Shown here piece by piece: positions 26,783-35,799 of a stretch of 64,000 nt of DNA; the first letter of the stretch is position 1, and every line of letters starts with the position of its first letter. The stretch is from Rhodoferax_B sp049316285 (GTDB lineage: Bacteria > Pseudomonadota > Gammaproteobacteria > Burkholderiales > Burkholderiaceae_C). The stretch lies in assembly GCF_049316285.1 (NCBI RefSeq), contig NZ_JBMOXA010000016.1, forward strand, positions 44,203-108,202. The letters run 5' to 3'. The position numbers and the translations under genes are program-made. The notes below the pieces were generated by a model. It worked only from the letters and a program-made list of their open reading frames with translations, did no database searches and was not told the origin of the DNA.

Positions 26783-26810
26783 TGTGATAGAACAACCGAA
26801 GGGTTAACCC

Positions 26811-26831
26811 TCGATCGTTTTGTCTCATCGA
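26811..26831. promoter_or_regulatory. LysR box TCGAT-N11-ATCGA
   Basis: Perfect inverted repeat TCGAT (26811-26815) and ATCGA (26827-26831) with an 11-base spacer, the standard LysR T-N11-A layout. It begins 28 bases upstream of the LysR start and lies in the shared region with the divergent monooxygenase gene. A 10-base palindrome GGGTTAACCC (26801-26810) abuts it. Confidence 0.65.
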
Positions 26832-27002
26832 ATCGTGAAGTTAATGAAAAGGATTTTTCTGAATCATTGTCGCTAGCTAAGCTTGCGTCAACTCGATTTA
26901 AGAAGAATTTGGAGACAAACGAATGGTCCTGGACCAAGCGGAGGGCATGCTTTTGCCTGCGTTTTTGAGACCCCACGTTTTGGCGTGTGGCGAGTGCGCG
27001 GC

Positions 27003-28118
27003 ATGAGTCCCATTCGACGTGTTGCCATCATTGGTGCGGGGCTTGCGGGGCTTGCTTGTGCCGTCGCCGTGACGCGAGCTGGTCTCGCCGTTGATGTCTA
27101 CGCTTCGGACTCCATAGGCAGCGCTGAAGACCTTCATTTGGACGCGGTTCCCAACCTCGTGCGCAGCTTGGATCGACTCGGCATATTGGTGCAGTGCCAG
27201 GGACTGGGTTTTGCCTACAGCCGCACACGAACCACGGATGCATCCGGCCGCATTTTGGAGAGCCTGCCCTTGCCAAGGCTGGCGGGGGATGGAAAGCCCG
27301 CGGGTCTGGGCTTGCTTCAGAACGATCTCCTGCGAGCACTGTCATCCAGGGCCATACAGCAAGGTGCTCAGGTTTACCCCTGCACACCTGCGATTGCGAT
27401 TGAGAGTGGAGCAGGTGTCGTGCACCTGGCCGATGCCTCGAAGGTTGATGCCGATTTGGTGCTGCTCGCGGCGGGTCTTGATGCCCCGCTTCGCAGAAGC
27501 GTTTTTGTGCATGCCCCTCAAACGACTTGTCACGAACAACAGTGGTGGCACCTGGTGTTGCCGCGTGCTCCGGGGATGGACCACCCCACGATGATGGTGG
27601 GACGACGTGGTCAAAAACTGCACGTGGTTCCGATTGCACCGACCAAGGCCGGGTTGACGTTTTGTACGTCGAGCTTTCAGCCTCTTGAAGAGCAAACACA
27701 TGCGCAGATTCTGAGCGCTGCGTTGCGCAATTTCTCCGGGTGGCCTGCTGCATGGCAAGAGGTCCTGCGTGACAACCCACCTCTTGTGATCTCGCCTGTA
27801 CGAGAGGCGCTACTGCCTCAGCCGTGGCATTGCGATCGAGTGCTGGCGGTCGGTGACAGCGCGCACGCCGTGGTTCCGCATTTTGGCCAGGGGCCTGCAC
27901 AGGCCTTGGAGGATGCCGTCGTCCTGCAAGAGTTGTTGATGCAGCGCCTGTCGGTGGCCGAACTCATGACCTCGTTCACAGCGCGGCGTCTAGGACGGGT
28001 CAAGAAGGTTCACGAACTGACTGGGCGCGCTGCACTTTGGGACGAGCATCCGGTGCCGTCTACCGACATGCGGGCTCTTTCGCAGGCGCTAGCGGAAGTG
28101 CTTTCCAAACCCGCATAA
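27003..28118 (+). CDS. FAD-dependent monooxygenase-like protein 1 (divergent)
   Basis: Flavoprotein of the PHBH/salicylate hydroxylase fold, 371 residues from the ATG at 27003. The dinucleotide-binding motif is at residues ~9-14 (IIGAGLAGLACAVA). The C-terminal FAD/ribityl motif is present as VLAVGDSAHAVVPHFGQGPAQALEDAV. The middle DG motif normally written GADGxxSxVR is replaced by AAGLDAPLRR, and the usual ER/GAG substrate-side segment is also weak. It may therefore be a different oxidoreductase or a degenerate hydroxylase. It is the first gene divergent from the LysR at 25856 and precedes the DUF1302 gene by 53 bases. Confidence 0.78.
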   Translation: MSPIRRVAIIGAGLAGLACAVAVTRAGLAVDVYASDSIGSAEDLHLDAVPNLVRSLDRLGILVQCQGLGFAYSRTRTTDASGRILESLPLPRLAGDGKPAGLGLLQNDLLRALSSRAIQQGAQVYPCTPAIAIESGAGVVHLADASKVDADLVLLAAGLDAPLRRSVFVHAPQTTCHEQQWWHLVLPRAPGMDHPTMMVGRRGQKLHVVPIAPTKAGLTFCTSSFQPLEEQTHAQILSAALRNFSGWPAAWQEVLRDNPPLVISPVREALLPQPWHCDRVLAVGDSAHAVVPHFGQGPAQALEDAVVLQELLMQRLSVAELMTSFTARRLGRVKKVHELTGRAALWDEHPVPSTDMRALSQALAEVLSKPA

Positions 28119-28171
28119 CACGTTTATTGAGCCCACACCCCATCCCACCTAAAACCACAACGAGGAGACAC

Positions 28172-29848
28172 ATGAACATCAGTCCGTCCGGCACTTTGCG
28201 GAAGAGTTTTATGCGCTTGCATCCCCTGGCTCTTGCGACTTTGTTTGCGACCAGCGGACTGCATGCATTTGAAATTGATACCGGCAATCCAGATCTCAAA
28301 TTGCGGTGGGACAACACCGTGCGCTATAGCTCGGCGTTTCGCATGAAGGACCGTTCGCCCGGCTTATCGCAAACGGCATTTGGCCCAGGCGGCATCGTTG
28401 GTCCGAACAACATCAACCAGGACGATGGCGACAACAACTTTGGCCGGGGCAATGTATCGAACCGCTTCGACCTGTTGAGCGAACTGGACTTGACCGGCCG
28501 CGATTATGGCGGCCGCCTGAGTGCGGCTGCGTGGTACGACACGGTCTACAACCGCAGCACAGACAACCACACCAACACGGGCAACCACGTTCCGGCTTCT
28601 TCTTTCACAGACGAAACCCGCGACCTCATGGGCAGAAAGGCCGAGTTACTCGACGCTTTCGTCTACAGCCGGTTCGACCTCGCGGGAAGACCCGCCACCG
28701 TGCGCCTGGGGCGCCATACGCTGCTTTGGGGCGAAAGCCTCTTCTTTGGCTCCAACGGCATCGCTGGTGGCCAGGCACCGTTGGACTTGATCAAGCTGCT
28801 GTCCGTGCCGAACTCTCAGTTCAAGGAAATCGCACGTCCTATCGGCAAGTTATCAGGTCAGATGCAGCTCAGCGACGCTCTTTCGCTTGGTGCCTACGTG
28901 GGTTATGAGTGGGAAAAAACCCGGATGATGCCGGTTGGCGCTTACCTGTCTGGCAGCGACGCCATGGGACCCGGTGCGGAGCGCATCAATGCTGGAGCCA
29001 CGGGTATGTTTCAACGTCAGTCAGATGTTGAAGCCCGCAACAGCGGCCAGGGCGGTATGCAACTGCGTTGGCGAGTCGACGTGATCGACACCGATCTCGG
29101 CTTTTATGCGATTCGCTACCACGCGACCACGCCGAGCAATATGGTTTCGACGCTCAGTGGTTTTCCGCCGGCATTGTCGGCCTCGAGCTACCGCTGGTAT
29201 TACCACGAAGGCGTACGCGCATTTGGGACCAGCTTTGCCAAGACCATCGACGAATGGGCCCTGGCCGGAGAGGCCTCCTATCGGCAGAACACGCCTTTGT
29301 CGAGCAGCAGCCAGTCGCGCATTCCCAGCATTGGCGTCGGCACCAGCTACGACAACAGTGGCAATCCTCCTTATGCCGTGGGGGAAACGGCCCACCTGCA
29401 GTTCTCCTGGATTGCGAGCTTGGGCCCGAGCTTTATTTCGCGTGAAGCCAGCTTCGTCGGCGAGGTGGCTTGGAACACCCGCGTGAAGACCACCAAGAAC
29501 GCACAAATGCTCAACCCCAATGCGGACAAGAGTGCAACGGCGATGCGCATGGTGTATTCGCCCACCTATAGGCAGGTGGTCTCCGGTTGGGACCTCTCGC
29601 CCAGTGTCGGCCTTGGCTACGGCTGGGGTAAATCTTCTGCGGTCGGCCCTGGTTTTGCTGTCGACAAAGGCGGCGATTTCAACATCGGCCTGGGGGCGGT
29701 TTATCTGGGGAACTGGTTCATCAATCTGAACTACGTCCATTACCTCGGCAAGGAAGGCTCGACCTTGGACAACGCCAATAACACCCAATACCTGCAGTCG
29801 CTCAAGGACCGAAATTTCTTGACGCTGTCCATGCGCACGACTTTCTAA
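28172..29848 (+). CDS. DUF1302-family outer-membrane protein
   Basis: Predicted outer-membrane barrel of 558 residues. The ATG at 28172 follows GAGGAGA and gives a signal peptide ending SGLHA (about residue 31). Mature features include LKLRWDNTVRYSSAFRMK, SELDLTGRDYGGRLSAAAWYD and VRLGRHTLLWGESLFFG, all typical of DUF1302, and the chain ends LSMRTTF with a terminal Phe. Family members occur with DUF1329 proteins and RND exporters in gene sets for hydrophobic compounds. That is the arrangement here, with DUF1329 starting 26 bases downstream. Uptake or surface handling of the pathway substrate is the likely role. Confidence 0.86.
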   Translation: MNISPSGTLRKSFMRLHPLALATLFATSGLHAFEIDTGNPDLKLRWDNTVRYSSAFRMKDRSPGLSQTAFGPGGIVGPNNINQDDGDNNFGRGNVSNRFDLLSELDLTGRDYGGRLSAAAWYDTVYNRSTDNHTNTGNHVPASSFTDETRDLMGRKAELLDAFVYSRFDLAGRPATVRLGRHTLLWGESLFFGSNGIAGGQAPLDLIKLLSVPNSQFKEIARPIGKLSGQMQLSDALSLGAYVGYEWEKTRMMPVGAYLSGSDAMGPGAERINAGATGMFQRQSDVEARNSGQGGMQLRWRVDVIDTDLGFYAIRYHATTPSNMVSTLSGFPPALSASSYRWYYHEGVRAFGTSFAKTIDEWALAGEASYRQNTPLSSSSQSRIPSIGVGTSYDNSGNPPYAVGETAHLQFSWIASLGPSFISREASFVGEVAWNTRVKTTKNAQMLNPNADKSATAMRMVYSPTYRQVVSGWDLSPSVGLGYGWGKSSAVGPGFAVDKGGDFNIGLGAVYLGNWFINLNYVHYLGKEGSTLDNANNTQYLQSLKDRNFLTLSMRTTF

Positions 29849-29874
29849 ATACAAACAAGACCACGGAGACCTTC

Positions 29875-31224
29875 ATGTTCAAACGATTCTTCCCGCGCGT
29901 CGCCACGCTGAGCCTGGCTTTGTCGGCCTCGCTGGCGATGGCTGCGGTGACCGCAGACGAAGCGGCCAAACTCAGAAGCACGCTGACGCCGTTTGGCGCA
30001 GAAAAATCCGGCAATGCCGACGGCAGCATTCCCGCGTGGACTGGCGGTTATGCCACCGCCATCCCCGGTGACAAGGCCGGTGGCCGTCGCAGCGATCCCT
30101 TCAAGGACGAAAAGCCGTTGTACACGGTGACCGCCAAGAACATGGACCAGTACGCCGACAAGCTGACCGACGGCGTCAAGGCCATGCTCAAGAAGTACCC
30201 GGACAGCTACCGGCTCGACGTCTACAAAACACACCGAACCGCCGTCGCACCGCAGTGGGTCTACGACAACACGCTGAAAAACGCCACGCGCGCCAAGATG
30301 GATGGACACACCCCGGTTGGGGCATATGGCGGCATTCCATTTCCGATTCCGAAGACCGGGGTGGAGGCCATGTGGAACCACAAGCTCGCCTGGCGCGGTG
30401 AGTCTTGGGATGTGCAGATGAACCAGTACCAGATCACCGCCAACGGCAAGGTCGTGCTGACGACCGACGGTTTGATTCGCCAGCGTATGCCGTACTACTT
30501 TGAGGACGGCTCGGTCGAAAAATTCGACGGCTTCTTTTGGGAAATCAACCTCGTGAACGCTGGCCCTCCCATCCGCGCCGGCGAAATGATCGTGGGGCGA
30601 CAAAACGTGATCGAGGACAAGTCGACCTCTTACGTCTACCTCACAGGCCAGCGGCGTGTACGCAAGCTGCCCAACGCGTGCTGCGACACGCCGACGCCGG
30701 CCTCCGCAGGCCTGATGTCCTTTGATGAAATCAGCGTGTTCGCGGGCCGTACCGACCTCTTTGAATGGAAGCTCGTCGGCAAGAAGGAAATCTTGGTGCC
30801 GTACAACGAGAACCGCTTTCTGCAAGCCAAGGATGCGGACATCATCACGGGCCAGCATCTGAACCCGAACCACGTGCGCTGGGAACTGCATCGCGTTTGG
30901 GTCGTCGAGGCAACATTGGCCCCCGGTAAGCGCCACCAAGCGCCAAAAGGCACGTACTACCTGGATGAAGACACGTGGCAGGCCATGCTTGGCGACCGTT
31001 GGGATGCGAACGGCCAGCTCTGGAAGACGCTGTGGTCTTTCAACTACGTGATGCCCGATTTCCCTGGCACCGTGCAGCAAACGTTTGGCTACTACGACCT
31101 GCTCTCCGGTCAGGCCTACGTCTCCAATGTGCTCAACGACAAGTCGTACCACCACCGTGCGACCAGCCGTTGGCCCACGGACTTGTTCACCGGCGACGGC
31201 TTGGCCTCGCAGGGCGTTCGTTGA
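29875..31224 (+). CDS. DUF1329-family periplasmic protein
   Basis: Protein of 449 residues with a signal peptide ending LAMAAVT (about residue 23). The family start motif AAKLRSTLTPFGAEKSGNADG and the repeated IPAWTGGY, RQNVIEDKS and RRVRKLPNA segments place it in DUF1329, which has a LolA/LolB-like half-barrel suited to holding lipids or other hydrophobic molecules. It lies between the DUF1302 barrel and the YCF48/RND pair and is expected to shuttle substrate across the periplasm between barrel and pump (inference from fold and order). Confidence 0.87.
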   Translation: MFKRFFPRVATLSLALSASLAMAAVTADEAAKLRSTLTPFGAEKSGNADGSIPAWTGGYATAIPGDKAGGRRSDPFKDEKPLYTVTAKNMDQYADKLTDGVKAMLKKYPDSYRLDVYKTHRTAVAPQWVYDNTLKNATRAKMDGHTPVGAYGGIPFPIPKTGVEAMWNHKLAWRGESWDVQMNQYQITANGKVVLTTDGLIRQRMPYYFEDGSVEKFDGFFWEINLVNAGPPIRAGEMIVGRQNVIEDKSTSYVYLTGQRRVRKLPNACCDTPTPASAGLMSFDEISVFAGRTDLFEWKLVGKKEILVPYNENRFLQAKDADIITGQHLNPNHVRWELHRVWVVEATLAPGKRHQAPKGTYYLDEDTWQAMLGDRWDANGQLWKTLWSFNYVMPDFPGTVQQTFGYYDLLSGQAYVSNVLNDKSYHHRATSRWPTDLFTGDGLASQGVR

Positions 31225-31239
31225 AGTGGTGGGCATGAC

Positions 31240-32334
31240 ATGCTGGCGATGAAGAAAACACGGCATCTATTGCTGGCCGGGGTAGGGTTCTGCACCGCGT
31301 TTGCGGCAGTAGCGACACCGAGGGACGTCTTGACCGTCACGGATGCATTGCAGCGTCCGGCGGTGATGGCCCGCCAACCAGAGCGCTCGGTCACGCTGTC
31401 GGCGGCTCGCGCTGGCAAGCGCCTGGTGGCGGTCGGAGAGCGGGGGCTGATCCTGCTGTCGGACGACCAGGGTACACAGTGGCGTCAAAGCCCGTGCCCC
31501 GTGAGTGTGACCCTGACCACGGTGCGCTTTGCCGATGCCCAGCATGGCGTGGCCGTGGGCCACGGCGGTGTGGTGCTGACGACAGCCGATGCTGGCGAGA
31601 CTTGGACCCTGCGCCTGGATGGCCAGCGCCTCGCGCAGTTGGTCTTGGCCACTGCCAAAGCCTCTGGCGATGCCGCTCACATCCGCGACGCCGAAAGGCT
31701 GGTGGCGGACGGCGCTGATAAACCGCTGCTCGACATCCTGGCCTGGGATGCACACAACCTACTGGCCATTGGTGCCTATGGTCTGGCGCTGCACTCCTCT
31801 GATGGGGGCAAGAGCTGGACTTCGTGGATGGAGCGCCTGCCGAACCCCCGCGCCTTGCATCTATACAGCATTCGCCGCGCTGGAAACACCCTCCTGATCG
31901 CAGGCGAGCAAGGACTGATCTTGCGCTCGGATGATGCCGGTGCCCGTTTTCATGCGCTGAGCACGCCCTACAAGGGTAGTTGGTTCACGGCTGAGTTGCT
32001 TTCAGACCAGCGCCTGGTATTGGCCGGACTGCGTGGCAACGCCTGGCGCAGCGAGGACGGCGGCACGACGTGGGTGCAATTGGCGAGTCCTATGCCTGCC
32101 TCCATCACGGCGTCTGCGCAAGGCCAGGGCGGTGAGCTTTGGATGACCAACCAGGCCGGCTACGTCTTGCGCCTGCAAGGCAACACCCTGGTGCCGCTTC
32201 ATCGCCAGGCACTTGCGCCTTTGACGGGACTTCTCGGGCCTGAGAGCCACCACTCGGCTTCTGAAGGCCTGGTCCTGGCGATCACCGGCCCGCAGCGTAT
32301 GTCTTTGAATCCCGGTCAAGAGGCCAGCAAATGA
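31240..32334 (+). CDS. YCF48/BNR-repeat beta-propeller protein
   Basis: Secreted propeller protein of 364 residues related to the Ycf48/HCF136 photosystem assembly fold, which in heterotrophs is found beside RND transporters. The signal region is RHLLLAGVGFCTAFAAVA. Repeats include AVGERGLILLSDDQGTQW, VGHGGVVLTTADAGETW, IGAYGLALHSSDGGKSW, AGEQGLILRSDDAGARF and RGNAWRSEDGGTTW, about 40-50 residues apart. The start could be 31240 or 31249 (MKKTRHLL). Its stop overlaps the RND start (ATGA at 32331), implying translational coupling. Probably a periplasmic partner of the RND pump. Confidence 0.85.
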   Translation: MLAMKKTRHLLLAGVGFCTAFAAVATPRDVLTVTDALQRPAVMARQPERSVTLSAARAGKRLVAVGERGLILLSDDQGTQWRQSPCPVSVTLTTVRFADAQHGVAVGHGGVVLTTADAGETWTLRLDGQRLAQLVLATAKASGDAAHIRDAERLVADGADKPLLDILAWDAHNLLAIGAYGLALHSSDGGKSWTSWMERLPNPRALHLYSIRRAGNTLLIAGEQGLILRSDDAGARFHALSTPYKGSWFTAELLSDQRLVLAGLRGNAWRSEDGGTTWVQLASPMPASITASAQGQGGELWMTNQAGYVLRLQGNTLVPLHRQALAPLTGLLGPESHHSASEGLVLAITGPQRMSLNPGQEASK

Positions 32335-34793
32335 TCCAACCCACTTCCTCTGCCTCCATGTCCGAATCTCATACGGCTTTTGATCCACAGTCGGGTTCTG
32401 CGCTGGAGCGTGCGCTTTTCAACCATCGGCGGCTAGTGCTGCTGCTCTGTCTGCTCATCACGGTGCTGCTGGGCTGGCAGGCCACCCGTCTTCAGCTCAA
32501 TGCCAGCTTTGAAAAAACCATTCCGGTCAAGCACCCCTACATCCAGACCTACTTGCAATACCAGAACGAGCTCAGCGGTCTGGGCAACGCGGTGCGTATC
32601 GCGGTCGCTCGCCCTGAAGGCGCAGGTGACATCTTTGATGCCAAGTACCTCGATACATTGCGTCGTTTGAGCGACGAGGTGTTCCTTGTGCCTGGGGTCG
32701 ATCGCGGGCGTATGAAGTCCCTCTGGACTCCCAGCACACGCTGGGTCGGCGTCACGGAGGACGGGCTGGAAGGTGGTCCCGTCATTCCGGACGGATATGA
32801 CGGTTCAGCTAGAAGTTTGCAACAGCTGGGCACCAATATTGCCCGCTCCGGAGAGGTCGGGCAACTCGTGGCATATGACAGCCGCTCCACGGTGATCTAC
32901 GTGCCTTTGCTCGCAGCGGATGCGCAAGGGCATGCACTGGATTACGCCGTGCTCTCCCGAAAACTGGAAGCACTTCGCGATAAATACCAAGCCGAAGGCG
33001 TGACACTGCATATCACCGGTTTTGCCAAGATCGTGGGGGACTTGATCGACGGTGTTCGCGGGGTGCTGCTGTTCTTTGCATTGGCCGTTTTCATCGCCAC
33101 GGCCATGGTGGGTTGGTATACCCGCTGCGCCCGCTCCACCGCCCTGGTGGTTCTGGCCTCACTGACGGCCGTGGTATGGCAGTTGGGCTTGTTGCCCTTG
33201 CTGGGTATGGCCCTGGACCCATACTCGATCCTGGTGCCCTTCCTGGTTTTTGCCATTGGCATGAGCCATGGCGCCCAAAAGATGAACGGCATCATGCAAG
33301 ACATCGGACGCGGCCTGCCCAAGTTGATGGCCGCTCGCTTCACGTTTCGCCGGCTGTTCTTGGCGGGACTGACCGCATTGCTGGCCGACGCCGTCGGGTT
33401 TGCCGTGCTGTTGGTGATCGACATTGGTGTGATCCGCGAGTTGGCGATTGCGGCTTCGATCGGGGTGGGCGTGCTGATCTTCACCAATCTGATCCTGCTG
33501 CCCATCCTGTTGAGCTACACCGGTGTCAGCCACCGTGCGGCACAACGCAGCCTGCGCGCGGAGCTCGCAGACCAACACCAAGCCCAGGGACAGGCTCTAT
33601 GGCGCTTTCTTGACCGCTTCACCCACCGGCGCTGGGCAAGCTGGACGGTGCTCGCAAGCGCCGTCTTGGGTGTAGCTGGTTTTGCCGTCAGCACACATCT
33701 CTCCATTGGTGACCTCGACCCCGGTGCACCCGAACTGCGCGCCGACAGCCGTTACAACCGCGATGTGGCCTATCTGAACCAGGCCTACGGCGCCTCGAGC
33801 GACGTACTCGCGGTGCTGGTGGAAACGCCTGCAGGCCAATGCTCCAACTACGAAGCCTTGAACAAAGTCGACGCATTGGAGTGGCAGCTGCGGCAGATCG
33901 ACGGCGTCGAGAGCACCAACACCTTGTCGCTGCTGAATCGCCGCGTTCTGGCCGGTCTGAACGAAGGCAATCCCAAGTGGTACGAGTTCCTGCCCAATCA
34001 GGACATGCTCAACACGGTGACCGCCGGCGCGCCACGCGGCTTGTACAACGACAGCTGCAGTCTGCTCACGGTCTATGTTTACCTGCGCGACCACAAGGCC
34101 CAGACCTTGCAGCGCGTGGTCACCCATGTTGAAGCATTTGCGCTCGCAAACAACAGCGACAACGCGCGCTTCCGTTTGGCCGCCGGTACTGCCGGGATTG
34201 AGGCCGCCACAAACATTGTGGTGAAGGACGCCTGGCCACGGATGCTGTTGCTGGTCTACAGCGCGGTCGTGCTGTTGTGCTTCATCACCTACCGCTCCTG
34301 GCGCGCGGTCGTGGTCGCGGTGTTGCCGCTGGTGCTGACCTCGGTCTTGGCGGAGGCGTTGATGGTGGTCCTGGGGATGGGCGTGAAGGTAGCGACCTTG
34401 CCCGTGATCGCCTTGGGTGTCGGGATCGGGGTGGACTACGCCTTGTACATCTTGTCCGTGACCTTGGCGTCACTACGGGCGGGCAACAGCCTCTCGGTGT
34501 CATACCACCGCGCACTGCTTTTCACTGGCAAGGTGGTGATGCTCACGGGTATCACGCTGGCCGTTGGCGTCATCACCTGGACCGCCAGCCCCATCAAGTT
34601 TCAAGCCGACATGGGTTTGCTGTTGGCGTTCATGTTCCTCTGGAACATGTTGGGGGCCTTGATGCTGCTGCCGGCACTGGCCCACTTCCTCCTAAAACCA
34701 ACGCTGTCGGCCTTGCCTGCAGCAGTTGCAGCTCCCGCTGCCGCTGCGATGCGCCGGGTTGCTGCCCCTACGACACACGAGTCTCTTGCATGA
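32331..34793 (+). CDS. RND/MMPL-family transporter (HpnN-like)
   Basis: Inner-membrane proton-driven transporter of 820 residues with the two-fold RND architecture. There is one membrane helix near residue 35, a periplasmic domain to about 230, a block of five helices (about 235-400), a helix near 440, a second periplasmic domain (about 460-620) and a last block of five helices (about 625-790). Motifs include ILVPFLVFAIGMSHGAQKMNG and LGVGIGVDYALYILS, the latter with the Asp/Tyr pair of MMPL/COG1033 proteins. Relatives move lipids and hydrophobic molecules. It overlaps the genes on both sides by ATGA and belongs with DUF1302/DUF1329/YCF48 as one envelope transport unit. Confidence 0.9.
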   Translation: MIQPTSSASMSESHTAFDPQSGSALERALFNHRRLVLLLCLLITVLLGWQATRLQLNASFEKTIPVKHPYIQTYLQYQNELSGLGNAVRIAVARPEGAGDIFDAKYLDTLRRLSDEVFLVPGVDRGRMKSLWTPSTRWVGVTEDGLEGGPVIPDGYDGSARSLQQLGTNIARSGEVGQLVAYDSRSTVIYVPLLAADAQGHALDYAVLSRKLEALRDKYQAEGVTLHITGFAKIVGDLIDGVRGVLLFFALAVFIATAMVGWYTRCARSTALVVLASLTAVVWQLGLLPLLGMALDPYSILVPFLVFAIGMSHGAQKMNGIMQDIGRGLPKLMAARFTFRRLFLAGLTALLADAVGFAVLLVIDIGVIRELAIAASIGVGVLIFTNLILLPILLSYTGVSHRAAQRSLRAELADQHQAQGQALWRFLDRFTHRRWASWTVLASAVLGVAGFAVSTHLSIGDLDPGAPELRADSRYNRDVAYLNQAYGASSDVLAVLVETPAGQCSNYEALNKVDALEWQLRQIDGVESTNTLSLLNRRVLAGLNEGNPKWYEFLPNQDMLNTVTAGAPRGLYNDSCSLLTVYVYLRDHKAQTLQRVVTHVEAFALANNSDNARFRLAAGTAGIEAATNIVVKDAWPRMLLLVYSAVVLLCFITYRSWRAVVVAVLPLVLTSVLAEALMVVLGMGVKVATLPVIALGVGIGVDYALYILSVTLASLRAGNSLSVSYHRALLFTGKVVMLTGITLAVGVITWTASPIKFQADMGLLLAFMFLWNMLGALMLLPALAHFLLKPTLSALPAAVAAPAAAAMRRVAAPTTHESLA

Positions 34794-35797
34794 AACGATC
34801 CATTCTTTTGCCCTTTTGCATGGCGCTGCTCACCCTCGGGGGGATCAAGGTGAACGCTCAAACTCAGCCGCCAGCGGCATCGGTGGAGCCCACGGGTACG
34901 CGCGTGATCACCCTCGGGACACAAGGCGGGCCACTGCCGGCTGGCTCGCGCTCTCAGCCCGCGAATGCCGTGGTGGTCCAGGGGCGGGTGTACCTGGTTG
35001 ACGCGGGCAACGGCGTCGTCGGCCAGTTGCGCCGTGCGGGTCTGGACTACCGGCGCGTCGACCATATCTTCATCACCCACAACCATGACGATCACAACGC
35101 CGACTGGGGAACGCTCTTGGGGCTGCAATGGAGCACAGGGCGACGCAACTCCGTGCACGTCTACGGCCCAGAAGGCACAGAATCCATGCTGCAGGGCTAC
35201 TTGCAGTACTTCGCGCCCAACGCGCGCATTCGCAGCGCCGATGCGCAGATGCCGCAAACACCGGCTGAGCAGTTCCGTGCGCATGACATCCGCGAGGGTG
35301 GGGTGGTCTATCGCGACGACCTGATTGAGGTCACCGCCGCAGAGAACTGCCACTTTCACTTCGATGCCAACACCCCGGCGGGTGCCAAGCGAGACAAATC
35401 GTATGCCTACCGCTTCAAGACACCAGACAAGGTCATCGTTTTCAGCGGCGACACCGGCAACTGCACCAACCTGCCCGCGTTCGCACGCGACGCGGACCTG
35501 TTGGTTCACGAGGTGGTCAGCCTGCCGCTGATTGCCGACAGCTTGCGCCGCTTCATGGCGTCGCAACCGGGTGCGGTGCCGCCGGGACTGTTCGAGGGGC
35601 TGATGCGCCATATGGCTGAAGACCACACCGTGCCCGAAGACATTGGCCGCCTGGCCACCGCCGCCAACGTCAAGAAAGTGGTGCTCACGCACTTTGCACC
35701 AGGGCGCGACACGGACCCCGACAGCGCCTATGTCGATGGCGTCAAACAGCAATACAACGGCCCGGTAATCGCGGCCAAGGATTTGATGGAGTTTTGA
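34790..35797 (+). CDS. Periplasmic metallo-beta-lactamase-fold hydrolase
   Basis: Hydrolase of 335 residues. A signal peptide (MKRSILLPFCMALLTLGGIKVNAQ) ends near residue 24. The zinc motif H97-N-H99-D-D101-H102 is intact; further ligands are likely in FSGDTGN (about 219-225) and LTHFAPG (about 304). The overall form (VVVQGRVYLVDAGNGVVGQL) is close to arylsulfatase/RNase Z-like MBL enzymes that cleave esters or lactones. It starts by ATGA overlap with the RND gene and its stop overlaps a TTG just before the next monooxygenase, so it is part of the operon. It may open an ester, lactone or sulfate of the substrate in the periplasm. Confidence 0.84.
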   Translation: MKRSILLPFCMALLTLGGIKVNAQTQPPAASVEPTGTRVITLGTQGGPLPAGSRSQPANAVVVQGRVYLVDAGNGVVGQLRRAGLDYRRVDHIFITHNHDDHNADWGTLLGLQWSTGRRNSVHVYGPEGTESMLQGYLQYFAPNARIRSADAQMPQTPAEQFRAHDIREGGVVYRDDLIEVTAAENCHFHFDANTPAGAKRDKSYAYRFKTPDKVIVFSGDTGNCTNLPAFARDADLLVHEVVSLPLIADSLRRFMASQPGAVPPGLFEGLMRHMAEDHTVPEDIGRLATAANVKKVVLTHFAPGRDTDPDSAYVDGVKQQYNGPVIAAKDLMEF

Positions 35798-35799
35798 AC

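Noticed and set aside
34277..34789. Long in-frame extension in front of the metallo-hydrolase
   Set aside because: It overlaps the RND gene; the ATG at 34790 gives a proper signal peptide and a typical ATGA overlap.
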